A DNA stretch of 64,000 nt. It comes from Dactylorhiza incarnata. Lineage: Eukaryota > Streptophyta > Magnoliopsida > Asparagales > Orchidaceae. A program made the translations under genes and the position numbers. The DNA lies in assembly GCA_033032865.1 (NCBI GenBank), contig JAWHQI010000051.1, positions 11,984,001 to 12,048,000 of the forward strand, in the 5' to 3' direction. The notes beneath the pieces were generated by a model. The model ran no database searches, had not been told where the DNA came from, and saw nothing but the letters and a program-made list of their open reading frames with translations. Shown here piece after piece: positions 35,551 through 46,941 of this stretch. Position 1 is the stretch's first letter. Each line of letters opens with the position of its first letter.

Positions 35551-36795
35551 CTAGCTAATGGGCGTATGAAAAAGGAAATGAACAGGTAACTGTTCTAATA
35601 TGCGTGTCGGTAGCGGGTACCGATACGGCGATAGAACAGTTACTCCCCAACCTAAATAATAATACCTGCTTAACACAGGTAGAGGAAATAGGACGTAAGA
35701 AGAGGAGGAAGGCTGGTCCTCACTCGTCTCACCACAAAATAAATCCTTTCCCAGCAAGGTGTTGTCTTCAGGGAGGCGGCAGAAGGAGAAGGCAATGAAT
35801 GAGGCTTCCTCAATGGAGGGGGGATCAACCTCCTCACATAAGAGGATGCTCTCATCATTGACTTGAGCATAATGCTCCAAGTCCTCCTGAAGTACCTGTG
35901 AAGACTCAACCTGCACAGGCTCAGATGAAGAAAGGGGATCAAGAAATAAAGAAGAAGAAGAACATAAATAAAAATCAATCGGGGGAGTGGTCTCGGTCTC
36001 ACTCCCATCAGGTTGGGAAAGTAAAATAATGTTTACATTGTCATCAATGCTACAAGGTTCGGTGGTATCAACAGTGGTCATGCCCAAGAGTTAGACTTCC
36101 TCCACCGGTGCTGAGGAAAGCTCCCCTTCACCTAGAAGGTTGTCCTTCTCCATAGGAACAAGAACAACACATAGATCGCTAGCCTCATCCTGCGACACAT
36201 CCTCAACAATGTCGTCTGAGATGAGTATAGTAGTATGCACAACAGGGGGAGGAATAGTGCTTGGATAAATGTCAAGCACCGATTCCTCACAAAGAATCAA
36301 ATTCATGCATGGTGATATATGGACAGGGGAGATGGGCTCAGTCATGTCAGAACCTAGATCAGCCACACATCTGGTGACTGTGTCCACATCATACCCTTCA
36401 AAGCTTGAAGGTGAAATGGGCACATAACCAGATGTTGAAGGTGTGCTGCCAGAAGTAGGAGTCGGGATGATCCGGATATCCGGCTCGTCATCCTCGTCCA
36501 ATTGGCGATGGAATGTAGCACAATCCTTCAAGGCATGATTCGTGCTCTGACAAAACAAGCACTGCCTTACGGGCTTCTTTGGCACAGCAGGAGCTGAAGC
36601 CGAAAAGAAGTGTGACGGTAAAGGCTCAGCAGAATAGCCATAGGACTTACGCACACCATATGGAGTACCAGATGAAGTCGGTGCTCCATATGCTGGGCCT
36701 TGAGTACTAAGGCTATTATCTCCCGATGGGCATCTATCACTAGCATGAGAAATATCTCCATGCCAACGACAACGAATATTGAACGAAGCCCACAT
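35551..36795 (-). pseudogene. Double zinc-knuckle protein of NA-A
   Basis: I choose the ATG at 36795 (MWASFNIRCRW) because the homologue in NA-B starts at the same place (MWAQLNIRCRW, 46277). The first knuckle is CRWHGDISHASDRC, with His for the second Cys; the NA-B copy has the full CCHC form. About 55 residues later comes an intact CCHC knuckle, CLFCQSTNHALKDC. A long acidic, serine/proline-rich tail follows (for example DEDDEPDIRIIPTPTS). A TAA at 36091-36093 breaks the frame, which is otherwise open to 35551. There is no capsid domain. Zinc knuckles of this type bind nucleic acid in gag proteins; binding element RNA is a reasonable guess. I know no named family for it. Confidence 0.7.
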
Positions 36796-36987
36796 AGTGT
36801 GAAGATAAAAATGATTCAAAATAAAGAGAACTAGTGTGCACAATACTACACCTAACAATATTTACTAAAGCAACCTAATAAAAACAGGAAAACATAATAA
36901 GAAGAAATAAAGCAAAAGAATGCAATACACAAATGGAAGGGCTTCTTTCTCAGATTCTCCCTCTCCAGAAAACTCACACGACTGTGT

Positions 36988-37005
36988 TCCCCGGCAACGG
37001 CGCCA
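36988..37005 (-). promoter_or_regulatory. Primer binding site of NA-A
   Basis: Reverse-strand TGGCGCCGTTGCCGGGGA, 6 bases inside the 5' LTR. This is the primer site commonly seen in Athila-type gypsy elements. Confidence 0.9.
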
Positions 37006-37011
37006 AAAACT

Positions 37012-38533
37012 TGATGCGCAAATCTTAGCACACCGCTATAGGCGGTAGCAAGACTGCGGCACGAAACGGCAGTGAACCGGTCGTTGTTAAGTAATAATAT
37101 GAGGAAGTAAATCCCCAAGTATCGAATCTGTCAAGGAACACAGTAAGGTGGAGTTAATGTTCGAGGAAGGACTTGAGATCGAAGTCCTTTGGTCGGATGG
37201 AATGCGGAGGGGGTTGATTTGGTTGTGGAAAATAAAGAGAAAAATATTACAACTACTCCTATGCAATACCGCTATGCAAAGCTTCGCTTGGCGGGATGGA
37301 GACTAGGCAGGCCTTGAGCTCCCTGTTTCGAAATGGCGGATGGACGAGTAGGCAAACGGAATCGAACTGTGTAGGCCTTGCTCGTGCTGCTTCATTAGGC
37401 GAATGGATTACACGGGCCGCTATGCCACGCTTCACTAGGCGGATGGGCGAGTAGGCATGCGGAGTGAGGGTCGCAAGCACCTCGTCGACAAGCACGCCAC
37501 TAGCAATTGCTAGTGCGGCACACGAACATGATGGTGGAATGGAAAATGGATGGGGGCGCACCTCATACACACATATGAACAAGATAATTTCAATAAAATG
37601 AAATAAGCATTACATAACATGGTTCATAGTGTACATCATCAAAGTATAGAGAAATCTAGCTTATACAACTACCAATACAAAGAGAGAGAGAGCAAGGAAT
37701 CGACCCAATCCGAAGGCTCGTTGGGATTCACGGTTGGAATTGCTGGGTTGTCAATCCGCGTCCAAGCTCGGTCCTCAACTGCGTCCGGGGTAGAGAAGGC
37801 TGTCACTACCTTCCAATGGCCCGTCTTCTTCGTGTCACGATCCGGCCACACGACCTAGCTTCCTTCTCCTTGTATCTTGGTGGATGTAGGGCTAAATCCC
37901 TCTCCTTGGAGCTCGAGGATGATGGAGGAGGCCAAAGGGGCGGAAAACCTGTGGAAATGGCGGAAATGGTGGAGAGACTGCGCTCGGAATGATCGTCCTG
38001 ACCAAAAATTGCGCACAGCTATTTATAGGCGGAGCAGAGTAAATAGTGTGCACGATCAGTGGCGCACGACCAGTGGTCGTGCGCACTGGAAGTTGGTGAT
38101 CGTGTGCAATGTGGCCGAAAACCTGCAAGACAAAACTATAGAAAATAAGGAAGCGCACGATCGAACGCACGACAGTGCGTTAAAACGCACGACCAAATTC
38201 AGAATGCAACTTTGGGCTGCAAATGAACGCGCACGATCGGCGGCGCACGATCAGTGGTCGTGTGCAGTATAGCCAGTGATCGTGCGCAGTATTCCTGTAC
38301 AGATTTGTACCGGGAACACCTGAACGACCCCTGTTCCAGCATAAACACTGATCACTGAAAGTGGCACAAAACACAGCAAGAAAGATAAACATGAAAATAC
38401 ACAAAAAACGGGCCTAGAAGTGCACTTAGCATGGAATATCAAATATGAACGAAAACATGCCTAAAGTGTAGTGCATAGACTAGATAATCGGCCCAGATGA
38501 GTCCATAAATGTGTATATAAATGGGACTCATCA
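37012..38533 (-). repeat. 5' LTR (right) of NA-A
   Basis: 1,522 bp, homologous to 32274-33804. In the first 190 aligned bases the two LTRs differ at about eight positions. It contains the perfect 23-bp palindrome at 38062-38084. Confidence 0.92.
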
Positions 38534-38538
38534 GCACC
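38534..38538. other. TSD GCACC of NA-A, right copy
   Basis: Pairs with 32269-32273. Confidence 0.93.
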
Positions 38539-39437
38539 TCCACCCTGGGAGGATTGACCCCCCATCCCGGGCTGTGAGGACCTCTGATATGCGGGCCCCG
38601 CCCTCGCAGTCAGGTGAGTAGTTCCCCTCGCCTTCCTTTGAAACATATTTCCTTACTCGCTAAGTTTCCCTGATCCCTTATGCAGTGCCTCTTCTCGCAA
38701 ATTTGGAGGAGCGGATTCCTCCTCCCGCGGACCCGCCGGCCCCTCCAAATCAGACGATCATCACTCTAGGATTCAGCATTCTGGGACAAAGGAGCCCTAG
38801 AGGGACATTACTTACTGAGCCCAGACTCGCTGCCGAAGCCGCGTTCCTCCCTAGTTTGGGGAAGGTTGTTACCCCTGCCTTCGTTGATATGTTCTAGGGC
38901 CGGCCGGGCACCTGTCGCCAGCGGCCCAGTACCCAAGTTCCGCCACCAGGTTAGACCATCCCTGCCGAGTGCCATTTCAACCTCCTCCTCACTGATTTCT
39001 ATCTCGTAGGTGATCCCTCGACCCCGCTCACTGAGTCGGAGCATGGAGAGGTGGAGATGTCGCCACCTCCCTCGCCTGGTCAGGTCGCGGATTTTCTGGG
39101 GGACCCCGGTGACCCAGAGAAAATGAAGAGGCGGGTCACCGAGATATTCCAGAAGCACACTTCCATGCTGCGGGAGCTATACGAACAAAATCGGCTAGAT
39201 CGGCTTGCGTATGAATAGAGATTTGCTGCGATGGAGGACGCGAACACGCGCCTCCTTGCCGAGGTGCGGCCGGTCGACCGCAGTGAGGTGACCTCCCTTG
39301 GGATGCACATCGCTTGGATTGAGGATTACGCGTGGGTGCTAACACGCGAGGCTCAGTTGGATAGCGAGTACCACTACCCGCGAGTCCCCCCACGCTCGGG
39401 TGTGCAGGGCCGCAAACGCTGGAAGTGGCTTCGTTAC

Positions 39438-39990
39438 TGAAGAGTTTCTCTTGTTAATATGTTGTTGGTTTCCTCTTCCCCTCCTCTTTATGGGGGGGAT
39501 TAAAAAATTTGATGATTTGTAATATTAAGACTTTTCTTGGCTCGCTTGCGAGGCCACCTTTTCTGTTTTCGTTACATCCATCGCTATGTCCGCCTCGTTT
39601 GCTCTTTGCAAACTTTTCTCTTAATCACTATATTTGGTCGCCTTACTTTCGTTAATCGCTCAAGCAGCTCGCTCTCGCTCTACTTCTTTATACAGGTCTT
39701 GCTCCCCCCAGGGCTAGCTGGAGGGATTTTCTTTTGCAGGGCGCCAACTCACCAGTTGCGGATAAGGCTCAGGGAGGTTTGAAGAATACAACGCGGATCC
39801 GTTATCCGCATCCCCCGGCCCTTCGTATTCTTCCCTCCATTTTTATTTCTGTAAATAGTCTCCGCCTTTATCTTTTCAATCACTGCATTTACTGCCCTCT
39901 CTCTCTCTCTCTCTTTGCCCTCTTCTTCTAACCCTCTCGTAGAACCTTGCTCGCGCACGCTAATTTTGCGATTCTCAGCCCTCTAACATC
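39438..39990 (+). other. Spacer between antisense genes A and B
   Basis: No supportable gene. It has a CT microsatellite at about 39897-39916, about 75 bases before the ATG of gene B, in the position of a 5' leader. Confidence 0.5.
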
Positions 39991-41210
39991 ATGGTCTCAG
40001 ATGTGCAGGCGGAGGGGCGGGCCAAGTGTGTCGGAGCCTTCCTTGAGGGCCCTTTCTTCTGTGCTAACCTCACCTCGGAGGAATTTCTCACCACCATCGA
40101 CCAGTATATCCCTCCTGGATTTGTGGCTCGCTGCCCTACTGATCGAGACACCATCAGCGACCCGCACCCCCATGAGATCGCCATCCCCATCACTCACTTT
40201 GAGAATGGGCTGTGACTCCTCCTATGGCCTGAAGTGTGCCATGTATGATTATTCTTTGGACATAGTATTCTTGGCTCGCTTCGCAAAGAGTGCTCTAACC
40301 CTTGCCGACTATTCTAGGTACTCAAATACTTTGGCGTTCTGCCGAGCCAGCTGACACCGAACGTGATCGCTGTGGTGGCCGCGTTCGCCAGCTACCTTTG
40401 GGCAGAGAGGATCGAGTTTAGTTTGCTCATCTTGCGCAAGGTATTTTCTTTCCGCGCATGCAAAGATGGGATGGCTCACTTCGCGAGTCAGCACGTCACA
40501 ATCTGCGAAACGGTGATTAAGGCCCACTATTGGACGTAGAAATATGTCCTAGTGAAGGGCCCCTTCGGCAACATCTCCTACTCTCCCCTTCAGCGGGACG
40601 AGGCCACCTACCGTCTTCCGCTAGCTCGCATCTCCATGCCTTTGTTGCCGCATTTTTGCATTTAGTCAGGCTAGCGCTCGCACATTGTCAATACAACGTT
40701 CACTTAGCTTCTTTAGATTAGAAGCCTCGTTCGGTAAACCCATTCTACCTCTGCACCTGGGAGAAGTCTGGTCCACTTCGCTCCTCTAGTTTTCCACATT
40801 GATGCCCTTGCGAGCGGGGTCGACATTACCCTGCTTCGCTTGCTCGACCCCTGCGAGTTTCCAGCGATGCATGTGGACTGCCCTGTCGACGGACCCCTCT
40901 GGCTTGATGATTTTATGCATGGCACCAAAATTCACTAAGTATTTTCGTGAGCTAGGGCCTGACTCGGCGAGCTTTGCAACCACCATACACCACAACCTCG
41001 CTTTTACCCTCGGACTTAAGTGTTTTTCATCCATCGCGGGTTTTTGTTTTCACGCAAGCGAGCCCCAGGGCTTGCCTCACCTAGGCCTTGAGAGATTTTT
41101 GCGATCCGAGTCCCTTAGTATGAATAACTTGCTAGCTGGTCCTTGGGACCAATTTACTCCACCGGCTAGTGAGAGCCCGGCAGCGGAATCATCCGGGGCA
41201 CTACGACACT
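39991..41210 (+). pseudogene. Antisense gene B of Tat-1, putative gypsy-type transposon domain
   Basis: Plus-strand gene, antisense to Tat-1, between its integrase and gene A. Exon 1 is 39991-40242 (MVSDVQAEGRAKCVGAFLEG). A 75-base GT-AG intron (40243-40317) lies in phase 0, and splicing joins PEVCH to VLKYFGVLPSQLTPN with the frame kept. The spliced region resembles the plant domain listed as putative gypsy type transposon (Pfam PF04195, by memory: F..GLRLPL......Y.IAPSQL.PN). Stops TGA at 40213-40215 and TAG at 40537-40539 break it, and the 3' exon structure after about 40600 is unclear. Function is unknown. In Tat elements such genes are thought to be acquired extras. Confidence 0.68.
40243..40317 (+). 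other. Intron of antisense gene B
   Basis: 75 bases, GTATGATT...ATTCTAG, phase 0. Removing it keeps the reading frame and restores the expected domain sequence. Confidence 0.7.
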
Positions 41211-41512
41211 AATACTCGCTACCTTGCCAGCCTCTCTAGAGATCAACCTAACCCACTGTCTATGAGAGCCCGACAGCGGAATTGATCTGGGGCACTCCGG
41301 CACCAAAGAACTTGCCACTTGCCAGCCTCTCCAGAGATCAACCTGAGCCACCGTCTATGAGAGCTCGACAGCGGAATCGATCTGGGGCATTCCAGCACCA
41401 AAGAACTTGCCACTTGCCAGCCTCTCCAGAGATCAACCTGACCCACCGTCTATGAGATCCCGACATCGGAATCGATCTGGGCATTCCAACACCAATGCTT
41501 GTTACCTGCTCA
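41170..41512. repeat. 95-bp tandem repeat, about 3.6 copies
   Basis: Copies start at 41170, 41263, 41358 and 41453 with TGAGAGCCCGACAGCGGAAT; spacing is 93, 95 and 95. They lie in the 3' region of Tat-1, between the integrase stop and gene B. Such 3' tandem arrays are known in Tat elements. Confidence 0.9.
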
Positions 41513-41573
41513 AAAACGACCTTAGAATCTATGTATGGATAATGAAACACACAATAAGTTAGTTACAAAAGTT

Positions 41574-41942
41574 TTAAGGATAGAATCTTTTCAAATCGTC
41601 CCCACCCCTGGCTCGTCCAACGGGTATCCCTTCCATATTCTGGAGGTGGTACCCTCCTGACTTGAGCACTTCGCTTACAATGTAAGGCCCCTCCCAGTTG
41701 GGCTCTAGCTTACCTACAGCGGCTCCTCTCCCTGCCGCATCTACCTTCTTGCAGACCAAGTCCCCTTTCTCGAACTATTTTATTCTGATATGTTGATCAA
41801 AGTACCTGGTCATTCGCCTCTTGACTTCCTCCTACCGAACGGTAGTGAGGCCTCAGAGCTCTTCCACTAGGTCCAGAGACAACCTTTGCTCTGCATCATT
41901 TTCCACTAGCCATTCTTCATCCCCTTCGCCTGCGGTGATCAC
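41574..41942 (-). pseudogene. pol: C-terminal end of Tat-1 integrase
   Basis: Reverse frame from the NA-B insertion point to the stop near 41577. It includes WLVENDAEQRLSLDLVEEL and, after a stop near 41830, KLEPNWEGPYIVSEVLKSG, the usual C-terminal integrase block, ending DDLKRFYP. The frame runs directly on from 52757 across the ATCAC TSD, which proves the two parts were one gene. Confidence 0.85.
41938..41942. other. TSD ATCAC of NA-B, left copy
   Basis: Pairs with 52757-52761. The integrase frame is continuous when the insert is removed. Confidence 0.93.
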
Positions 41943-43409
41943 TGATGCGCGTTCGGCAAGTGCACCGGTCGCTGTCAAGTAATAATTATGGGAATAGTTT
42001 CCCCGAATGTTGATCTCTTGAGGAATGCAGGATGTGGTGAATGAATTGCGTTGTGAGCCAATTGTTACACGAGCAAAAAAAGTAAGAACAAAGGGGTGTT
42101 GTGATTGGTGTCCTAAGCTATTGCAGAAATAAGAGAAATGCGGGTCGAAAGCACCGCTTCGCAAAGTGGGGGTGAGTGCAGTGGCCGCGATGCCGCGCTT
42201 CGGTAAGCGGGTGAAATGGCCACAGAGCGGGGTTTTGCGAGGGTCGTATTCACCTCTTCGCCAACATCACCACTAGCAATTGCTAGATGGCTTCACCCGC
42301 AAACAACTCAGAATATCACAACGAAAAGCAAAACGCTTCTCATAACCATGGCATCATTGCACATGAACATCACACAAAGGATCTATAACAATAGACTAGC
42401 AAGAGTTCATTACAATCAACACTAAAATAAGCACAAGCTCAAGGTTTAGAAAGGACCCAACAGAAGATGTCACCGTATCCTGGGTTCTTGGCAGGAATGA
42501 GAGGTTGTCGGTCTCTCTCCGGGCTCATCCCTCAGATGGTGTGCGGACTCGAAGGAGGCTGTCACTTCTCCAGCGATCTTCAGCGCTTCTATGGCCTCTA
42601 AGACGAAGAATGCTTGAACTCGTGGTGGAGAAAGCTTGCAAACGATCCCGGATGGAAGTATGGTGGAAGAGATCACCGGAGGTGGTCTCCTAGGGTGGAA
42701 AAGGTGAAAATGGCAGGCTTCTCTGGCCTTTCCCGTGAGAGGGATCGTCCTCCCCGGAATCCGTCCTAAATGCTGCAGATTTCCTGCTTTTAATACTAAA
42801 CAGGTGGAATTTTAGTCACGCACGGGCGAACGCACGGTCGTACATTGCCCGTGCGTTATTAAATGATTAAACTTGACTTGAGGAAGAAGCAGAAGTGCCC
42901 GTGCGTCTTATGCACGAGCAAATCCGTCCGTGCGTAAGAACGCACGGACAAACTCAGAATAGCTAAAATCAAGAAGAAACAGGCGATCGTGCGTTTTACT
43001 CACGCACGAGCAAACCGCTCGTGCGTTAAAACGCACGACCAAAGTCAGATCACCGGATTCCTTCCCAGATGAGAGCACACGATCGCATCCGACCGTGCGT
43101 CAATAAAATGCACGACCGTGCGTTGTACACATACATGATTTCTGGAGAACGGGGTGATTCAACCACCTGCAAGCAAAGCAAACCAGCTGGGAATACACCT
43201 CCAACACCAATCAAACACAGAAAAAGGATTGGGGAGCACCATGTGCTTACCCCCAATGACAAAGAGCGCAAATGAACACCAAAACATGCCTAAGAGTGCA
43301 CTTAGCATGGAATAACGAATATGAATGGAAACATGCCTAAATTGTAGTGCATAGACTCGATAATCGACCCAGATGAACCCATAAATGTGTATATAAATGG
43401 GACTCATCA
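41943..43409 (-). repeat. NA-B left (3') LTR
   Basis: 1,467 bp, plus-strand TGATGCGCGTTCGG...GACTCATCA. U3 has many CGCACGG / CCGTGCG palindromes (about 42820-43130). Confidence 0.92.
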
Positions 43410-45129
43410 CACCCCCATACTTAACCATTTGCACGTCTCGGGAAAACTACTCAGCTCTCAAGTCGGAACAATTGGGTGTTAGAGTGAGTTTGAGCGGTAG
43501 AGACCCATGCGAAGTCGCATGCTCACGTGCATAGAAGTACGTTAGAATAGAATTTAACTCAAGATTTTATTTAACTATTTCCAGAATAGTAATTTGAAAT
43601 CTAGTTTACTCGGATGGTGAATCCCGGTGAATCTTTCAGTCGCGCACAAGGGAAAATAGCATGACTAACGAGTAGAGGATTACACGAATCAAAGCTCGGG
43701 ACAATCTCCTAAGAAATCCATCAAAGTCGGTGTCCATAGGCTTGCACGTTCGCACTCTCTCCACTGCATGAGATGACTCATATCTAAAATCAATAGGACT
43801 TATAGGTTAAGATTTGGCTTAGGATGAGCATAAGTTAGATAAGTAGAAGAACGATGGGCATCGCACTCAACATAACCTGAGCACACGAGAGCATAAAATC
43901 ACCAATACAAGAAAATTAAGAACCACACAATACCCCTAGACTTCAACTGGACACTAGGTGTGTGCTAAGCCGATCACACAATGTTTTATCGAGAGATTGC
44001 ATTTGAACGTTCTTTTCGCAAATTTTTTTTCTTTTCTCTTCTCGACAGTATATCTTTTGTAGGCACAATAAACTTCTCCTTTAGCTATTACAAAGCTACC
44101 ATACACTCAGAGATAACAACATATGAAAGATATATATATTTCTTTCAACTCATTTATTGGTGCGAAATTAGGGCTGGCCGTATGGCTTTGGTGAAATTTA
44201 AGTGGAGCTAAACAAGGAGGAAAGGTCGGCTCAAGTGGGCTTGCAAAGGTGATTACATTGGTTAGGATTTCAAAAGCACAAATGGATCAAGAGACGGCCT
44301 ATATCACGCATTATAACGAGCTATTCAACGCAAACGTTTCAAGAGTCTCCTAGTGCAAGTTCTAGCCACCGAGAAAGGTTATCCTTCCTTCCGACCCTAG
44401 TAATAAGCTACTACTAATCTTGCTACACTCGACCCTATGCTACCATTGGATTCACTGGATTCACCACTAGAGTAAAATAATAGAAATAATTAAATTATAA
44501 CATTAAATTTTATTCTACTCTAATTGAATTTCTAGGCGTGACGGGAGCACTCGACTAGAGCACTACTCGAGTCGACATTTTTCTCCATTGCTCACTCCTA
44601 CAGTAACAATCCAATTCTTATGAGCGGGGAACCTCGCAGCAATACCCAATAAACACGTGTCATCAAGTACGCATGAACCAGGTGCAAATGTGTGCAACAA
44701 AATTAAAAATCCTAACTCAGCACATTCTAGCATGCTATGCAAAGTGTGTGCACGTGCATAACCGATCTCGCCCCAGACTTAATCAAAACCATATAAAATA
44801 GAGAATTCAAGAAAAAGGATACAAGGGTAGAGTGGACCTATGCTCACGAATGAGCATGCCAGAAGTGCGGCAAATCCTTCTTTAAATTTCTCCTTCCTCA
44901 TCCTCCAAGCGAGTTCACACTTGCATTGTTAGCATAAAAACAAACAAACAAAACATACTAGAGATTAAATAAGCACACAGAACCGGGTGGTTCCCATGGG
45001 TTGTCTCCCAAGAAGCCCTTTTGTTTAACGTCCTTAAGGTGGACCAAATACCCGTTTTAAGCAGTGTATAAAGTCTAGGAATAAGCAAAACTCAATAAAT
45101 CCTAATTATTATTACAAGATCAAAACAAA
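43410..45129 (-). other. Non-coding 3' region of NA-B
   Basis: No supportable gene. Polypurine-like sites on the reverse strand lie at 43411-43422 (next to the LTR), 43932-43943 and 44769-44780; spacing is 521 and 1,358 bases, close to NA-A. A motif related to the sequence after Athila pol (GGGAGACAACCCA in reverse) is near 45005. Confidence 0.65.
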
Positions 45130-46277
45130 TCAGCTATAAGCTGATTTGAAGTAGTAACAACTGATGAAAGAAAAAGGTCCGGGGACCTGGTAGTAGGGGT
45201 GGAAATTAAGTAGGATGCTCAGCCTCCAACCCCAAATCTCCTCCTTTTTTGCTCTCTTCTTCTCCTCCAGTATTATGTCTTCAAAGAAAAACCGCTTGCC
45301 CTCTTGTAACCAATCCTCAAAGGGAAGCACCAATGATGATGAGGAAACAAGATGTTCCTTCACTGTACCTTCATCATCCCGCCAGGCTTTTGGCTCCTCC
45401 ATGCATAAGGTCTGATCAACTGGAGGAGGGGCATCCTGCATCCTTGTACACAAAGAAAGGGGGTCAGGAAATAAATTGGAAGAAAAACTAAAAGAAATCT
45501 CATCTGAGGGGAAAATCCCGACATCATCCCCCATAGGGCGCGGCAATGACAAACTGATGATATCATCGAAGATTTCACTAGACTCAACAGCGCACGCAAT
45601 GGCCTCCTCTATAACTTGGACTTCCTCGCACTGGACCGAAATGGTTACTTCAGCACAATCGAGACTATCCTCCTCCATGAGAGTGGGCACGACATTACGC
45701 AGGTCTGTAATATCCTGCAAATTGACCTCAATGATAACATCAGAAATAGATGTAGTTTCGTGTGCAGTGGGAGAAGACGTGCTTCTTAAGAGTTCAGGCT
45801 CACTCTCCACACAAGGGCACAAATCCACGAAAAGTGGTACATGAACCGAAGAGGTATGGGGGGTCGCATCAGAAACAGAGTCATGAGGGCCACTGATGCA
45901 CGTGTCTATTCTAGAGACTTCAAGCAGTGAAGGTGGAGGGGACACGTAACCAGAGGAAGGAGCTGTGTTCGACGAATTCGAGGATGGGACGATCCGGATA
46001 TCCGTCTCATCGTCATCCGCCAATTGGCGAAGATAATTCGCACAGTCCTTCAAGGCAAGCTCTCTACTTTGCAAAATGAACACTGCTTTACCTGCTTTCT
46101 CGGCACCCAAGGTGCGGTAGCCACGAAATAGTGCGACAACGGAGGCGCAGTAGAGGAGCCAAAAGATTTATGGGCTACGTACGGTTTCAGAACAACACCA
46201 TACTCTTTGGGACACCTATCACTAGCGTGGGATGTGTCCCCACACCAACGACATCGGATATTCAACTGTGCCCACAT
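45130..46277 (-). pseudogene. Double zinc-knuckle protein of NA-B
   Basis: Start MWAQLNIRCRWCGDTSHASD at 46277, giving a full CCHC knuckle CRWCGDTSHASDRC. A frameshift near 46065-46085 hits the second knuckle; the frame then continues (LALKDCANYLRQL, DDDETDIRIVPSS) into a long acidic, serine-rich tail to 45130. The partial second copy at 50645-51146 keeps this region in one frame but has lost two cysteines (CLFFKSREHALKDY). Sequence similarity with the NA-A protein runs from the start codon to the WGW-type C-terminal segment. The function is unknown beyond likely nucleic-acid binding. Confidence 0.7.
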
Positions 46278-46936
46278 GATACAGAAGAAGAAAATAGCAA
46301 GATAAAGAATAAATTAAAAAGGAATAAAAGACTCAATCGCAAATAATCGATTCACAACCAAAATCTCATCACGCCTGCATTCCCAGGCAAAGTCGCCAAA
46401 AACTTGATGCGCGTTCGGCAAGTGCACTGGTCGCTGTCAGGTAATAATTATTGGAATAGTTTCCCCGAATGTTGATCTCTTGAGGAATGCAGGATGTGGT
46501 GAATGAATTGCGTTGTGAGCCAATTGTTACACGAGCGAAAAAAGTAACAAAGGGGTGTTATGATTTGTGTCCTAAGCTATTGCAGAAATAAGCGAAATGT
46601 GGGTCGAAAGCACCGCTTCGCAAAGTGGGGGTGAGTACAGTGGCCGCGATGCCGCGCTTCGGTAAGCGGGTGAAATGGCCACAGAGTGGGGTTTTGCGAG
46701 GGTCGTATTCACCCCTTCGCCAACATCACCACTAGCAATTGCTAGATGTCTTCACCCGCAAACAACTCAGAATATCACAATGAAAAGCAAAACGCTTCTC
46801 ATAACCGTAGCATCATTGCACATGAACATGAAACAAAGGATCTATAACAATAGACTAGCAAGAGTTCATTATAATCAACACTAAAATAAGCACAAGCTCA
46901 AGGTTTAGAAAGGACCCAACAGAAGATGTCACCGTA

Positions 46937-46941
46937 TCCAG
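46937..46941. other. TSD TCCAG, left copy
   Basis: Pairs with 49881-49885. The other two NA-B LTRs read GTATCCTGGGTTCT here without an insertion. Confidence 0.9.

Larger units (their letters stand above)
32274..38533 (-). mobile_element. NA-A: non-autonomous Athila-type element with zinc-knuckle ORF
   Basis: 6.26-kb reverse-strand element, TSD GCACC, LTRs 32274-33804 and 37012-38533. On the reverse strand the LTR starts TGATGAGT and ends GCGCATCA, like the Athila LTR. The primer site is TGGCGCCGTTGCCGGGGA, and the 3' region has the CTCGGGAC hairpin and three polypurine-like sites. The only gene is a double zinc-knuckle protein (35551-36795). Capsid, protease, RT and integrase are absent. The 3' region is recognisably similar to the autonomous element at 5640-5950. 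Confidence 0.9.
31949..39437 (+). pseudogene. Antisense gene A of Tat-1 (intron-bearing, interrupted)
   Basis: Plus-strand gene between pol and the 3' LTR of Tat-1. Exon 1 is 31949-32155 (MSKMEEVLAHLKASQAAQKA, alanine-rich, helical). A 64-base GT-AG intron follows (32156-32219). Exon 2 starts at 32220, is split by element NA-A after 32273 and resumes at 38539-38613. A GT-AG intron (38614-38685) leads to exon 3 (38686 to a TAG at 38895-38897). A further open stretch 39011-39437 (EKMKRRVTEIFQKHTSMLRE, ending in basic GRKRWKWLRY) has one TAG at 39216-39218. The phase between exons 1 and 2 does not fit the frame used by exons 2 and 3, so a frameshift or another splice site is needed. It looks like a coiled-coil protein; function unknown. 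Extra antisense genes here are known for Tat elements. Confidence 0.6.
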
